Source of the DNA: Alphaproteobacteria bacterium
GTDB lineage: Bacteria; Pseudomonadota; Alphaproteobacteria; Puniceispirillales; UBA1172
Assembly: GCA_016778985.1 (NCBI GenBank)
Contig: JADHOM010000014.1
Coordinates: forward strand, 1 to 57,585
Length of the DNA: 57,585 bases
Direction: 5' to 3'
The notes under the pieces are model-generated. The model was not told where the DNA came from, did not search any database, and was given only the letters and a program-made list of their open reading frames with translations. Position numbers and translations under genes: made by a program. Below are positions 18,887 through 27,499 of the stretch, piece by piece (position 1 is the stretch's first letter; each line of letters opens with the position of its first letter).

Positions 18887-19039
18887 ATCGGACGATATAG
18901 CAAAAGGCTTGGATCGAGCGGATAAGCGACGTATGGTTGGCTATAAGCTAACTAAAAAGGCGGATAAGACAATCAAAACCCATGAAATTGATGCCACAAG
19001 CAAAGGCATCATTCAAACCCATCGCGCGGCGCGTCTGAT

Positions 19040-19912
19040 ATGGGGTTGAAATCAAACATAATCCTTGGTGGTCTTTTTGTTGTTGTTTGGAGTTCAGGAT
19101 TTGTCGGCGCAAAATATGGGCTTGCCTTTGCAGGGCCATTTACCATCCTATTTTGGCGGTATCTGCTTGTCGTCTTGCTGTTGGCTGTATTGGTTTCGGT
19201 GTGGCGAAAATGGCAGGCGATCCCGCCGCGTGAGCTCATCAGGCATCTGATTGTTGGCGGCATGGCACATGCGGTCTGGTTGTCTGCTGTCTTGGGGGCG
19301 ATTAATCTTGGGCTGTCGGCTGGACTGACGGCATTTATCACGGCGCTTCAACCGATCTTGACGGGGGCGCTGTCTGCGCGAATGACAGGGGAGGCTGTCT
19401 CACCGCGTGAATGGGGCGGACTTGTCCTTGGATTGCTGGCGGTTGGGATTGTCATTGGTGATGGCATTGCGCTTGGCGGTGCGCCTATTGCTTATGTTCT
19501 GCCATTTATCTCAGTTATTGCCATTAGCATTGCCTCGCTGATCGACCGTAAAGCCACTAATCAAGGCGATAATCAAGCGTCGATTATGCTTGTGGCTTTT
19601 TGGCATAGTGTTGCCTCGCTGATCATATTAACGCCGATGGCCTTTGGCTTTGAAGGGTTTCAAGCGACATGGAATGGGGAATTAATTTTTGCGATTATCT
19701 GGCTTGCGGTAATTGTTTCTATGGCAGCATATGGGTTGATGTTTTTGCTTCTGCGGCGTATTGCTGCGGCCAAGGTGGCAAGCCTGATTTATTTATCGCC
19801 GCCAGTCACCATGATGATGGCATGGCTGTTATTCGCGGAAACCGTGACCAATGCTGGCATAATCGGGCTAATCATTGCCGCTATCGCCGTCAGCCTAACC
19901 ATGAAGCGATGA
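19040..19912 (+). CDS. DMT-superfamily (EamA) transporter
   Basis: This is a 290-residue inner-membrane protein with about ten hydrophobic segments arranged as two EamA repeats. The first repeat opens LGGLFVVVWSSGFVGAKYGL and the second begins around APIAYVLPFISVIAISIASL. Members export amino acids, metabolites or nucleotide-linked compounds; the substrate here is unknown. The start ATG overlaps nothing certain upstream, and the SD region is weak. It lies downstream of the tandem repeat array and converges with the deacetylase-like gene. Confidence 0.9.
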   Translation: MGLKSNIILGGLFVVVWSSGFVGAKYGLAFAGPFTILFWRYLLVVLLLAVLVSVWRKWQAIPPRELIRHLIVGGMAHAVWLSAVLGAINLGLSAGLTAFITALQPILTGALSARMTGEAVSPREWGGLVLGLLAVGIVIGDGIALGGAPIAYVLPFISVIAISIASLIDRKATNQGDNQASIMLVAFWHSVASLIILTPMAFGFEGFQATWNGELIFAIIWLAVIVSMAAYGLMFLLLRRIAAAKVASLIYLSPPVTMMMAWLLFAETVTNAGIIGLIIAAIAVSLTMKR

Positions 19913-20019
19913 GTTTAGGGGCATAACGAAGGATGCCCTCTCATGTTTGACTGTTTATTGCGCTTGGCATAAGGCTCGCGCTTGAACGCTAATATGATCG
20001 GTATAATGCTGGCATTGCT

Positions 20020-20940
20020 CTAGCGCAGAGCGTTTAGATGCGCCGTCGCCGATGTCCGTAATCCATCCAGATCATAACCGCCTTCGAGGATAGAAACGAT
20101 ACGCCCGTCGGCATATTTATCGGCCAGGTCTCTGATCATGGTGGTGATATTGCCAAAATCGACATCCTGCATCCGCAAGCCGCCAAGTGGGTCATTTTCA
20201 TGCGCGTCAAAGCCAGCCGAGATGATGATTAATTGAGGCGCCATTGCCGCTATTTGCGGCAATAAATGATCACGCCAGATTTGCGTGATAGTGGCGCCAT
20301 CAGTGCCGGGGTCAATAGGGGCATTAAAAATATTGCCAACGCCAGTCTCACTTTTCGCGCCAGTTCCGGGGTATAGCGGCATCTGGTGGCTTGAGGCAAA
20401 GACGCAATGGCTGTCAGACCAGAACGCGGCTTGCGTACCGTTGCCATGATGGACGTCAAAATCAACCACCGCGACCCGATCAAGCCCATGCGTATCAATG
20501 GCATATTTGGCGGCAATCGCGGCGTTTGAGAACAGACAAAACCCCATGGCCTGTTCAGGTTCGGCGTGATGCCCCGGTGGGCGTGAGGCAACAAAGACAC
20601 GTTTGCTTGCACCGTTAAGCACCTGCTGTGTTGCTTCGACTGCCCCGCCAGCCCCTGCCAATGCCGCGGTCAAAGAGCCCTCTGACATATGCGTGTCACC
20701 ATCCAAACTGATCATGCCGTCGCTTGGTGCGGCCGCAACAATAGTATCAATATAGGCGGCGCTATGGACTAGCCGCAAATGATCGGTTTCTGCTAACGGG
20801 CATTCTGATTGCGGAATATCGGCAAAATCATCATCAAGCATGGCATTGATCACCTTGATACGATCAGGACGTTCTGGGTGACCAAGGGGGACGATATGAT
20901 CAGCAAAACAAAGGTGGCGGAGGATTGATAGATTTGTCAT
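20020..20940 (-). CDS. Histone-deacetylase-family amidohydrolase
   Basis: This is a zinc-dependent deacetylase-fold enzyme of 306 residues. The active-site histidines H124/H125 are in RPPGHHAEP, the zinc ligands D162 and H164 are in DFDVHHGNGTQ, and the third ligand is in SAGFDAHENDPLGGL. LEGGYDLDGL closes the protein. Bacterial relatives act on acetylated polyamines, acetoin-linked proteins or other acetyl amides. The gene faces away from an aldehyde dehydrogenase and an agmatinase-family enzyme, which makes an acetylpolyamine or similar amine substrate plausible but unproven. Confidence 0.9.
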   Translation of the reverse strand: MTNLSILRHLCFADHIVPLGHPERPDRIKVINAMLDDDFADIPQSECPLAETDHLRLVHSAAYIDTIVAAAPSDGMISLDGDTHMSEGSLTAALAGAGGAVEATQQVLNGASKRVFVASRPPGHHAEPEQAMGFCLFSNAAIAAKYAIDTHGLDRVAVVDFDVHHGNGTQAAFWSDSHCVFASSHQMPLYPGTGAKSETGVGNIFNAPIDPGTDGATITQIWRDHLLPQIAAMAPQLIIISAGFDAHENDPLGGLRMQDVDFGNITTMIRDLADKYADGRIVSILEGGYDLDGLRTSATAHLNALR

Positions 20941-21002
20941 CTTATGCCTTTCTTATATATAAACTTATGCTATCGTGAATGCATTTAGAGGATCAAGTAA
21001 CA

Positions 21003-22442
21003 ATGACAACTATTATCAAAAATCATATTGCCGGATCACTGGTCGATGGTGATGGAAGTTATATTGATAAATATTATCCGGCGACAGGTGAGGTGATTGC
21101 TAAAGTATCATGCGCCTCAACTGAGATGCTTGATGAAGCGGTTGCCAAGGCAAGTGAAGCCCAGAAACTATGGGCGGCGCAATCCATTCAGGAACGCGGC
21201 CAGATCATGATCAGGGCGGCGCATGCCTTGCGTGATGCCAATGATGAGCTGTCCCGACTAGAAGTCCAGGATGTTGGCAAAGTCTATGCTGAGGCGGTGA
21301 GCGGTGATGTCCCATCAGGGCCTGATGCGCTTGAATATTTTGGTGCGGCGATCATGACCTATACAGGGGTTCAGCACCAATGGCCGGGGGCTATCGGCTA
21401 TTCGCGGCGGGTTCCGTTGGGCGTTTGTGCAGGTATTGGGGCATGGAATTATCCGGCGCAGATTGCGCTCTGGAAATCGGCGCCAGCGCTGGCAATGGGC
21501 AATGCTTTCATCCTCAAGCCGTCTGAAATGACGCCGCTCGTATCAATGCGGATTGCCGCCATCATGGAAGATGCAGGGCTGCCGAAAGGCTTGATGAATA
21601 TAATTCATGGTGATTATCGGATGGGGCAGGCGATTTGCGCGCATCCTGGCATTGCGAAAGTGTCTTTGACTGGCGGCGTTGATACTGGCCGCATCATTAT
21701 GAAGCAATCGGCTGATACCTTAAAACGCGTGACGCTTGAGCTGGGCGGCAAAGCGCCGTTTATTATCTGCGCTGATGCTGATCTTGATAAGGCTGTCGAA
21801 TTGGCTATGGCGGCTAATTTTTATACGGCTGGCGAGGTCTGTTCCAATGCCACCAGAGTATTTGTGCATCGGTCTATCGCTAATGAGCTAATCGCGCGAA
21901 TGGTTGAAAAAACGGCCGCGCTGAAAGTTGGTGATCCTATGGCTGAAGATGTTGATATCGGGGCGCTAATTTCTGAGGAACATTTGGGTAAAGTTATGGG
22001 CATGATTGCCAAAGGTCTTGAAGAAGGCGCTAAATGTGCTGTTGGCGGGCAAAGAGTTCGGCCGCAAGGCTTTGAAAATGGCTATTTTGTTGAGCCAACA
22101 ATATTGACAGAATGTCAGGATGATATGACCGTCGTCAGGGATGAGATTTTTGGCCCGGTGATGAGCGTTCTGGTCTTTGATGACGAAGATGAGGTGATAC
22201 GTCGTGCCAATGCTACCCCCTATGGTTTAGGGGCTGGATTGGTAACACGCGATCTGGCACGCGCGCATCGCATGGCTGACCGCCTTGATGCAGGAAATGT
22301 CTGGGTAAATACCTATAACTTGATCCCGCCGGATCTGCCATTTGGTGGTGTCAAAGGGTCTGGTTTTGGTCGAGAATCATCGCTATTTGCACTAGAAGGT
22401 TATAGCGATGTCAAAGCAACTTATATAGCATTAGATGAATAG
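21003..22442 (+). CDS. betB: Betaine-aldehyde-dehydrogenase-type aldehyde dehydrogenase
   Basis: This NAD(P)-dependent enzyme oxidises an aldehyde to an acid. It resembles BetB closely in RVPLGVCAGIGAWNYPAQIALWKSAPALAMGN. The general-base Glu is in LELGGKAP and the catalytic Cys in GEVCSNATRVFV, at about residue 280. The ATG at 21003 (479 aa) has GAGG 11 bp upstream and the usual N-terminus; the upstream ATG at 20979 adds eight unconserved residues. Betaine aldehyde is the default substrate, but aminobutyraldehyde or guanidinobutyraldehyde would fit the ureohydrolase next door. No betA is seen. Confidence 0.9.
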   Translation: MTTIIKNHIAGSLVDGDGSYIDKYYPATGEVIAKVSCASTEMLDEAVAKASEAQKLWAAQSIQERGQIMIRAAHALRDANDELSRLEVQDVGKVYAEAVSGDVPSGPDALEYFGAAIMTYTGVQHQWPGAIGYSRRVPLGVCAGIGAWNYPAQIALWKSAPALAMGNAFILKPSEMTPLVSMRIAAIMEDAGLPKGLMNIIHGDYRMGQAICAHPGIAKVSLTGGVDTGRIIMKQSADTLKRVTLELGGKAPFIICADADLDKAVELAMAANFYTAGEVCSNATRVFVHRSIANELIARMVEKTAALKVGDPMAEDVDIGALISEEHLGKVMGMIAKGLEEGAKCAVGGQRVRPQGFENGYFVEPTILTECQDDMTVVRDEIFGPVMSVLVFDDEDEVIRRANATPYGLGAGLVTRDLARAHRMADRLDAGNVWVNTYNLIPPDLPFGGVKGSGFGRESSLFALEGYSDVKATYIALDE

Positions 22443-22448
22443 AGGGAA

Positions 22449-23423
22449 ATGATGAAAAACGATCCTTTTTTTGAGCCTGTATCAGGCGCTGTCTTGCCGC
22501 GATTTGCTGGTGTGCCTAGTTTTATGCGCCTGCCTGTCGTTGAGGATAACCACGACCGCATTGGTGATGTTGATATTGGTATTGTTGGTGTGCCATGGGA
22601 TGGCGGCACCACTAATCGTCCGGGTGCGCGCCATGGCCCTCGGCAGTTGCGTGATCTGTCCACCATGATCAGAGCAACGCATCCGGTCTCACATATCTCA
22701 CCATTCAAAATGGTGAATTGCGCCGATATGGGTGATTGTCCTATTAATCCGGCTGATCTTAATGATACGATGGAACGGGTGACGGCGTTTTATAAACAAA
22801 TGAAATCGCGCGGCATCACGCCAATGACGGCAGGGGGTGATCATTTGGTATCCTTGCCAGTGCTTCGCGGCATTGCCAGCGATGAGCCTGTTGGCATGAT
22901 CCATTTTGATGCCCATACCGATTTGTTTGACAGCTATTTTGATGGCTTTAAATATACCCATGGAACACCGTTCAGACGGGCGATAGAAGAAGGCTTGCTT
23001 GACCCGAAACGAGTTGTTCAGATTGGTATTCGTGGCACAATGTATGACGGCGAAGACATTGAATGGGGGCGCGCCAATGGCGTTACCATCATAACTATGG
23101 ATGAGTTTGCTGACCAAACTATCGCTGATGTTATGGCGCAGGCGCGATCCATTGTCGGTGCTAAGCCTACTTATGTCAGCTTTGATATTGACTGTATTGA
23201 TCCTGCCTTTGCCCCCGGAACAGGGACACCTGAGATTGGTGGATTTACAACCAGAGAGGCGCAATTGCTCGTTCGTCAACTGAAAGGCCTGAACTTGATT
23301 GGAGCAGATTTGGTTGAGGTATCACCGCCATTTGATGACAGTGGCAATACTGCATGGGTAGGCGTTTCAATGATGTTTGAGATTCTATGTATGCTTGCAG
23401 TGGCGGTGGATCAACGGAGTTAA
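22449..23423 (+). CDS. speB: Agmatinase-family ureohydrolase
   Basis: This is a binuclear manganese enzyme of 324 residues that hydrolyses guanidino compounds to urea plus an amine. The metal motifs are GGDH (129-132), DAHTD (154-158) and SFDIDCIDP, with D246 and D248. The family includes agmatinase, guanidinobutyrase, guanidinopropionase and proclavaminate amidinohydrolase, which motifs alone do not separate. It starts 6 bp after the aldehyde dehydrogenase with SD AGAGGG, so the two form an operon. This makes a guanidino/amino-aldehyde pathway the simplest reading. Confidence 0.9.
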   Translation: MMKNDPFFEPVSGAVLPRFAGVPSFMRLPVVEDNHDRIGDVDIGIVGVPWDGGTTNRPGARHGPRQLRDLSTMIRATHPVSHISPFKMVNCADMGDCPINPADLNDTMERVTAFYKQMKSRGITPMTAGGDHLVSLPVLRGIASDEPVGMIHFDAHTDLFDSYFDGFKYTHGTPFRRAIEEGLLDPKRVVQIGIRGTMYDGEDIEWGRANGVTIITMDEFADQTIADVMAQARSIVGAKPTYVSFDIDCIDPAFAPGTGTPEIGGFTTREAQLLVRQLKGLNLIGADLVEVSPPFDDSGNTAWVGVSMMFEILCMLAVAVDQRS

Positions 23424-23438
23424 TTCAGGCAGCTAACT

Positions 23439-23942
23439 ATGGATGGAATTAATACCAAAGCAACCAGACATGTCCGTGCATGTTTAGCTGAAGCAGGGCT
23501 AGAAGACCGCTTGCTTCAGCTTAATGAGACATCACGCAGTGCCGTTGAAGCTGCCGCCGCGATCGGCGTTGAAGTCGGCGCTATCGTGAAAACTCTAATC
23601 TTTACTATTGATGAGATCTTAATAGGTAAAATCTGGACGGTCGCGGCATTAGTCAGCGGTGATCGTCAATGTATTATTGAGGCCTTATCGGATCTCGCCG
23701 CTATTGATGGCAAGCCAAAACGGCCAGATGCCAATTATGTCAAAGAGATGACTGGATATTCTATCGGTGCGGTGTCACCGATAGGACTTAGCGAGGACAT
23801 TACCATTTTGATTGATAGTGCGTTAGGACGCTTTGATCGGGTCTGGGCATCTGCTGGTCATACGCATCTTGTGGTGGGCTTAAGTTTTGATGAATTGGCA
23901 CAGCTTATCCCCGGCCGCGTTACTGGTGATCTTGCCAGATAA
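23439..23942 (+). CDS. YbaK/EbsC-family aminoacyl-tRNA deacylase-like protein
   Basis: This is a 167-residue YbaK/ProX-domain protein. The conserved stretches are TSRSAVEAAAAIGVEVGAIVKTLIF, the KEMTGYSIGAVSPIG loop and a C-terminal ASAGHTHLVVGLSFDEL. Family members clear mischarged Cys-, Ala- or other aminoacyl-tRNAs in trans, and the substrate is not predictable here. It follows the ureohydrolase by 15 bp and may only share its transcript. It converges with pckA. Confidence 0.88.
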   Translation: MDGINTKATRHVRACLAEAGLEDRLLQLNETSRSAVEAAAAIGVEVGAIVKTLIFTIDEILIGKIWTVAALVSGDRQCIIEALSDLAAIDGKPKRPDANYVKEMTGYSIGAVSPIGLSEDITILIDSALGRFDRVWASAGHTHLVVGLSFDELAQLIPGRVTGDLAR

Positions 23943-23991
23943 CATAGCGGCAATCAGGGTGATTTTATTTAAATTGCCTAAACCCTGATGA

Positions 23992-25602
23992 TTACTTACT
24001 GATATTAGGGCCCGCCGCGACAAGGGCTGAACCTGCTTGCGTGGTGGTGAACTTTTCAAAATTATTGATAAACAATTTGGCCAGATCATTAGCTTTTTCT
24101 TGCCACTGCTCAACCGTGTCATAGCTGTTGCGTGGATCAAGAATAGACGTGTCAACACCAGGCACATGTTGCGGCATATCCAGATTGAAAATAGGCAAGC
24201 TCGTCGTGCTTTCGCCATCAAGCGCGCCTTCTAGCACGGCTTTGATAATAGCCCGTGTATCTTTGAGAGATATACGCTCAGACTTACCATTCCAGCCAGT
24301 ATTGATCAGATAGGCTTGGGCGCCAGCATCAATCATGCGCTTATTCAGTACCTCAGCATAAACGGTTGGATGGAGGCTCAGGAAAGCGGCACCAAAACAA
24401 GCCGAAAAGGTTGGAGTCGATTTTGTTAGACCACGTTCTGTTCCAGCCATTTTTGCCGTAAAACCAGACAGAAAATGATATTGCATTTGCTCATGGCTCA
24501 AAATGCTAACAGGCGGGAAAACACCAAAAGCATCAGCGGTAAGGAAAATAACACGTTTAGGGTGATCGCCCTTGGATACGGGCTGGACACGGTTGGCAAT
24601 ATGTTCAATTGGATAGGATACACGGCCATTGCTGGTTAAGGTATCGTCATCAAAATCAATCTTGCCATCATCGCTAACAACAACATTCTCTAGCAAGGCA
24701 TCACGTTTGACCGCGGCATAAATATCAGGCTCTTTTGCGGGGTCAAGATTGATAGTTTTTGCATAACAACCCCCTTCAAAATTGAAAATACCATGATCAT
24801 CCCAGCCATGCTCGTCATCACCAATTAGCAAGCGATCTGGATCAGCCGATAGTGTTGTCTTACCTGTTCCGGAAAGCCCGAAAAACAATGCTGTATCGCC
24901 GCCATGCCCCATATTGGCAGAACAATGCATGGAGGCAATGCCGCGCCGTGGCAACAGATAATTCATCAGTGAAAACATGCCTTTTTTCATCTCACCGCCA
25001 TACCAGCTACCGCCAATAATTTGCATATTCTCGGTCAGGTTGAAGGCAATGAAGGTTTCAGAGTTGAGGCCATGCTTAGCGTAATCGGCAAAACCTGTTT
25101 TCGACGCATTAACAACAACAAAATCAGGGCTGAAGTCGGCAAGTTCTGAGGCGTTAGGGCGGATAAACATATTTTTGACGAAATGCGCCTGCCAAGCGAC
25201 TTCCATGACGAAACGGACACTTAGTCGGGTGTCTGCGCTGGCGCCGCAAAAGGCATCAATAACAAAAAGCCGCTTACCCGATAGCTGATCGGTTGCGGTT
25301 TGCTTGAGCTCTGCCCAGATATCAGGTGATATAGGTTTATTGTCATTTTTGATCTCACCATTCCACCAAAATGTGTCACGCGTCTTATCATCTATGGTGA
25401 TATACTTATCTTTTGGCGAGCGCCCCGTATATTCGCCAGTCAGGACATTAACAGCCCCTAGTTCAGACACAACGCCGCGCTCATAACCGGAAAGCTCAGG
25501 GTTGGTTTCTTCTTCATAGAGTGTCTCGTATGAAGGGTTGTGTAAAACCTCAGCTATATTGGTGATCCCAATGGAATTTAAATAATCTGTGATACTGCTC
25601 AT
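23992..25602 (-). CDS. pckA: Phosphoenolpyruvate carboxykinase (ATP)
   Basis: This enzyme converts oxaloacetate plus ATP to PEP, CO2 and ADP, the committed step from TCA intermediates into gluconeogenesis (EC 4.1.1.49). At 536 residues it is full length. The kinase loop [14 protein letters not shown] is at about residues 240-253, preceded by the substrate-binding [13 protein letters not shown] region and followed by IGDDEHGW and EGGCYAKTI. It lies near fbp, tkt, gap and pgk on the opposite strand, indicating a gluconeogenic neighbourhood. A likely promoter lies 33 bp upstream. Confidence 0.97.
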   Translation of the reverse strand: MSSITDYLNSIGITNIAEVLHNPSYETLYEEETNPELSGYERGVVSELGAVNVLTGEYTGRSPKDKYITIDDKTRDTFWWNGEIKNDNKPISPDIWAELKQTATDQLSGKRLFVIDAFCGASADTRLSVRFVMEVAWQAHFVKNMFIRPNASELADFSPDFVVVNASKTGFADYAKHGLNSETFIAFNLTENMQIIGGSWYGGEMKKGMFSLMNYLLPRRGIASMHCSANMGHGGDTALFFGLSGTGKTTLSADPDRLLIGDDEHGWDDHGIFNFEGGCYAKTINLDPAKEPDIYAAVKRDALLENVVVSDDGKIDFDDDTLTSNGRVSYPIEHIANRVQPVSKGDHPKRVIFLTADAFGVFPPVSILSHEQMQYHFLSGFTAKMAGTERGLTKSTPTFSACFGAAFLSLHPTVYAEVLNKRMIDAGAQAYLINTGWNGKSERISLKDTRAIIKAVLEGALDGESTTSLPIFNLDMPQHVPGVDTSILDPRNSYDTVEQWQEKANDLAKLFINNFEKFTTTQAGSALVAAGPNISK

Positions 25603-25634
25603 GATAACTTATTCTATTAGTAAAGAGGAACGAC

Positions 25635-25664
25635 AATATAATGATGTGATGGCGCAGTTGTAAA
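25635..25664 (-). promoter_or_regulatory. Predicted promoter of pckA
   Basis: On the minus strand, TTTACA (25664-25659) and TATATT (25640-25635) are separated by 18 bp and lie just upstream of the pckA ATG at 25602, with an SD-like AGTTATC region after it. It fits a housekeeping sigma-70-type promoter. Confidence 0.45.
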
Positions 25665-25733
25665 GACGTTTAGATATTGCCATCACGGTTTCTTATCTAT
25701 ACTTTTTTTTGGAGAAACAAAGTGGAGATGAAA

Positions 25734-26348
25734 ATGAATAAATCAGATCAAGTTTCATTTACGCGGATGGATGAGGGAACTTATGAAGATTATCAGCTTC
25801 TGCATGAGTTAGAAGCTGAATATTTTAGCGGTACACCAAAGCGGATACTGGCTCAATTAGCCGCGCAAGGCGAAGAATCGCTGTCAGGGTATCAAATCTC
25901 GCGGCTTGAACATGGGCTGCAATCAGCAACAAGAGCGGAGCGTGATGGAGCTGATATTGACTGGATCGTTGCTGCGCTTATTCATGATATTGGCGACGGC
26001 TTGTCGCCACAAAATCACGACCGCATGGCGGCAGAAATTATCCGCCCTTTTGTGCGGGAAGAAGTGTCATGGGTGGTTGAAAAACATGGCATATTTCAGA
26101 TGAAATATTATGGTCACCATTATGACTGGAATCCTGATGAGCGTGACCAGTTTAAAGATAATCCCTATTGGCAAAGCTGCGCTGATTTTTGTGAACGCTG
26201 GGATCAGATGTCATTTGACCCGAATTATGTGATGCAGGATTTAGACCATTTCGCCCCTATGGTTTATGAGGTATTTGGCAGAAAAGCATGGGATGCTGAT
26301 TATCTTAAACCGGGTGTTGTTGTTGGTCTGCCGCCTAGCCAACACTAA
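25734..26348 (+). CDS. HD-domain protein, possibly a PhnZ-like diiron oxygenase
   Basis: This is a 204-residue protein of the HD superfamily. The core is SRLEHGLQSATRAERDGADIDWIVAA with the following LIHDIGD metal motif, then NHDRMAAEIIRPF, VEKHGIF and a YYGHHYDW cluster. The overall pattern recalls the HD-type oxygenases that cleave organophosphonates (PhnZ) more than phosphohydrolases, but this is recognition from memory. The start at 25734 has GGAG 6 bp upstream; an ATG at 25728 and a TTG at 25677 are alternatives. Neighbours (pckA, fbp) give no phosphonate context. Confidence 0.75.
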   Translation: MNKSDQVSFTRMDEGTYEDYQLLHELEAEYFSGTPKRILAQLAAQGEESLSGYQISRLEHGLQSATRAERDGADIDWIVAALIHDIGDGLSPQNHDRMAAEIIRPFVREEVSWVVEKHGIFQMKYYGHHYDWNPDERDQFKDNPYWQSCADFCERWDQMSFDPNYVMQDLDHFAPMVYEVFGRKAWDADYLKPGVVVGLPPSQH

Positions 26349-26438
26349 TCATTCTGATACCATTAGAATATCTTATGCGCTGATCAAAAGTAATATATGC
26401 GGATTGCATATTTCTCATTGCATATTATTAAAGGATAA

Positions 26439-27422
26439 GTGACAAAGAGCCCTATGAGATTAGAGGAATATATCAAAAATCGTCTGGCGGATGGCCGTAT
26501 TGGTGAGGATGTTGGCGGCATTATTAGCCAACTGGCGGATGCTGCTATGGTCATTTCAAAGACCATTCGTCTGAGCGGGATTGAATATGATCTTGGTGCC
26601 GAAACTGGTGCTGAAAATAGCGATGGTGATGAGCAAAAAACGCTCGATGTTCTGGCTGAAGACATTATCATCAATCATCTCAAACATACGGCGGCATCAC
26701 ATATTCTTTCCGAAGAACAAGATGATCCTATCACCACTGGTCAGGATGGGCAGGTGATGGTGGCAATTGATCCGCTCGATGGCTCATCTAATATCGCGGT
26801 GAATGTCAGCGTTGGGACGATATTCTCATTAATGCCGCGACAAGATGCCCCTATCGCCTGTGCTGGCCGTGATCAGCTCGCCGCTGGATTTTTTGTTTAT
26901 GGGCCACAAACGACATTAATTCTCGCTGTCGCCAGCGATCAAGCCCCGCAATGTTTTATTTTGGATGACCGAAAAAACAGCTTTGTTGCTGTTGGCGGCG
27001 CTGTCTCCATCCCCACAAAAACAGAAGAATACGCCATTAATGCGGCTTATGCTGAGCATTGGTTTCCACCTGTGCAGGAATGGATGCGGCAAGTGCTTGC
27101 AGGCAAACAAGGCGCTTACGGTAAGGCATATCGTATGCGGTGGGTTGGTTCAATGGTTGCTGATGCGTGGCGGATTTTTCAACGTGGTGGCGTCTTTTTA
27201 TATCCAGGTGATAAGCGTGAAGGCTATACGGATGGCCGCTTGCGGTTAGTTTATGAAGCAAACCCGATCAGCTTTCTAATTGAAAAGGCTGGCGGTATGG
27301 CGACCAATGGTAAAGATGCTATTCTTGATCTTACGCCGGAAAGCCTGCACCAACGGACACCGCTATTTTTTGGCGCAACCCAAGAAATGACTCGCCTGAA
27401 TACGCTTCATCACAATAAATGA
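26439..27422 (+). CDS. fbp: Fructose-1,6-bisphosphatase class I
   Basis: This enzyme removes the 1-phosphate of fructose-1,6-bisphosphate, a one-way gluconeogenic or pentose-cycle step. The metal and substrate motif DPLDGSSNIAVNVSVGTIF is clear, and LSEEQDD upstream supplies further metal ligands. The C-terminal KREGYTDGRLRLVYEANP and FLIEKAGG regions are typical. The start is uncertain: GTG at 26439 has AAGGA 3 bp before it, while ATG at 26454 would remove five residues. It leads the fbp-tkt-gap series. Confidence 0.94.
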   Translation: MTKSPMRLEEYIKNRLADGRIGEDVGGIISQLADAAMVISKTIRLSGIEYDLGAETGAENSDGDEQKTLDVLAEDIIINHLKHTAASHILSEEQDDPITTGQDGQVMVAIDPLDGSSNIAVNVSVGTIFSLMPRQDAPIACAGRDQLAAGFFVYGPQTTLILAVASDQAPQCFILDDRKNSFVAVGGAVSIPTKTEEYAINAAYAEHWFPPVQEWMRQVLAGKQGAYGKAYRMRWVGSMVADAWRIFQRGGVFLYPGDKREGYTDGRLRLVYEANPISFLIEKAGGMATNGKDAILDLTPESLHQRTPLFFGATQEMTRLNTLHHNK

Positions 27423-27499
27423 GGCATAAGATTGTTGAAGCAGAGGCAAGGAGTTGGTAGAAGATACCATAACGCGCCCGCTAGCCTGAGGGAAGAACC

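Noticed and set aside
18804-19049. Short coding sequence of VSDL repeats
   Set aside because: It starts at TTG without a clear SD, is low-complexity because of the repeat, and overlaps the transporter start in another frame. Kept only as a repeat feature.
23953-23989. Terminator between the YbaK-like gene and pckA
   Set aside because: ATCAGGGT and ACCCTGAT can pair, but the loop is about 21 bases and no T run follows, so it is too weak to list.
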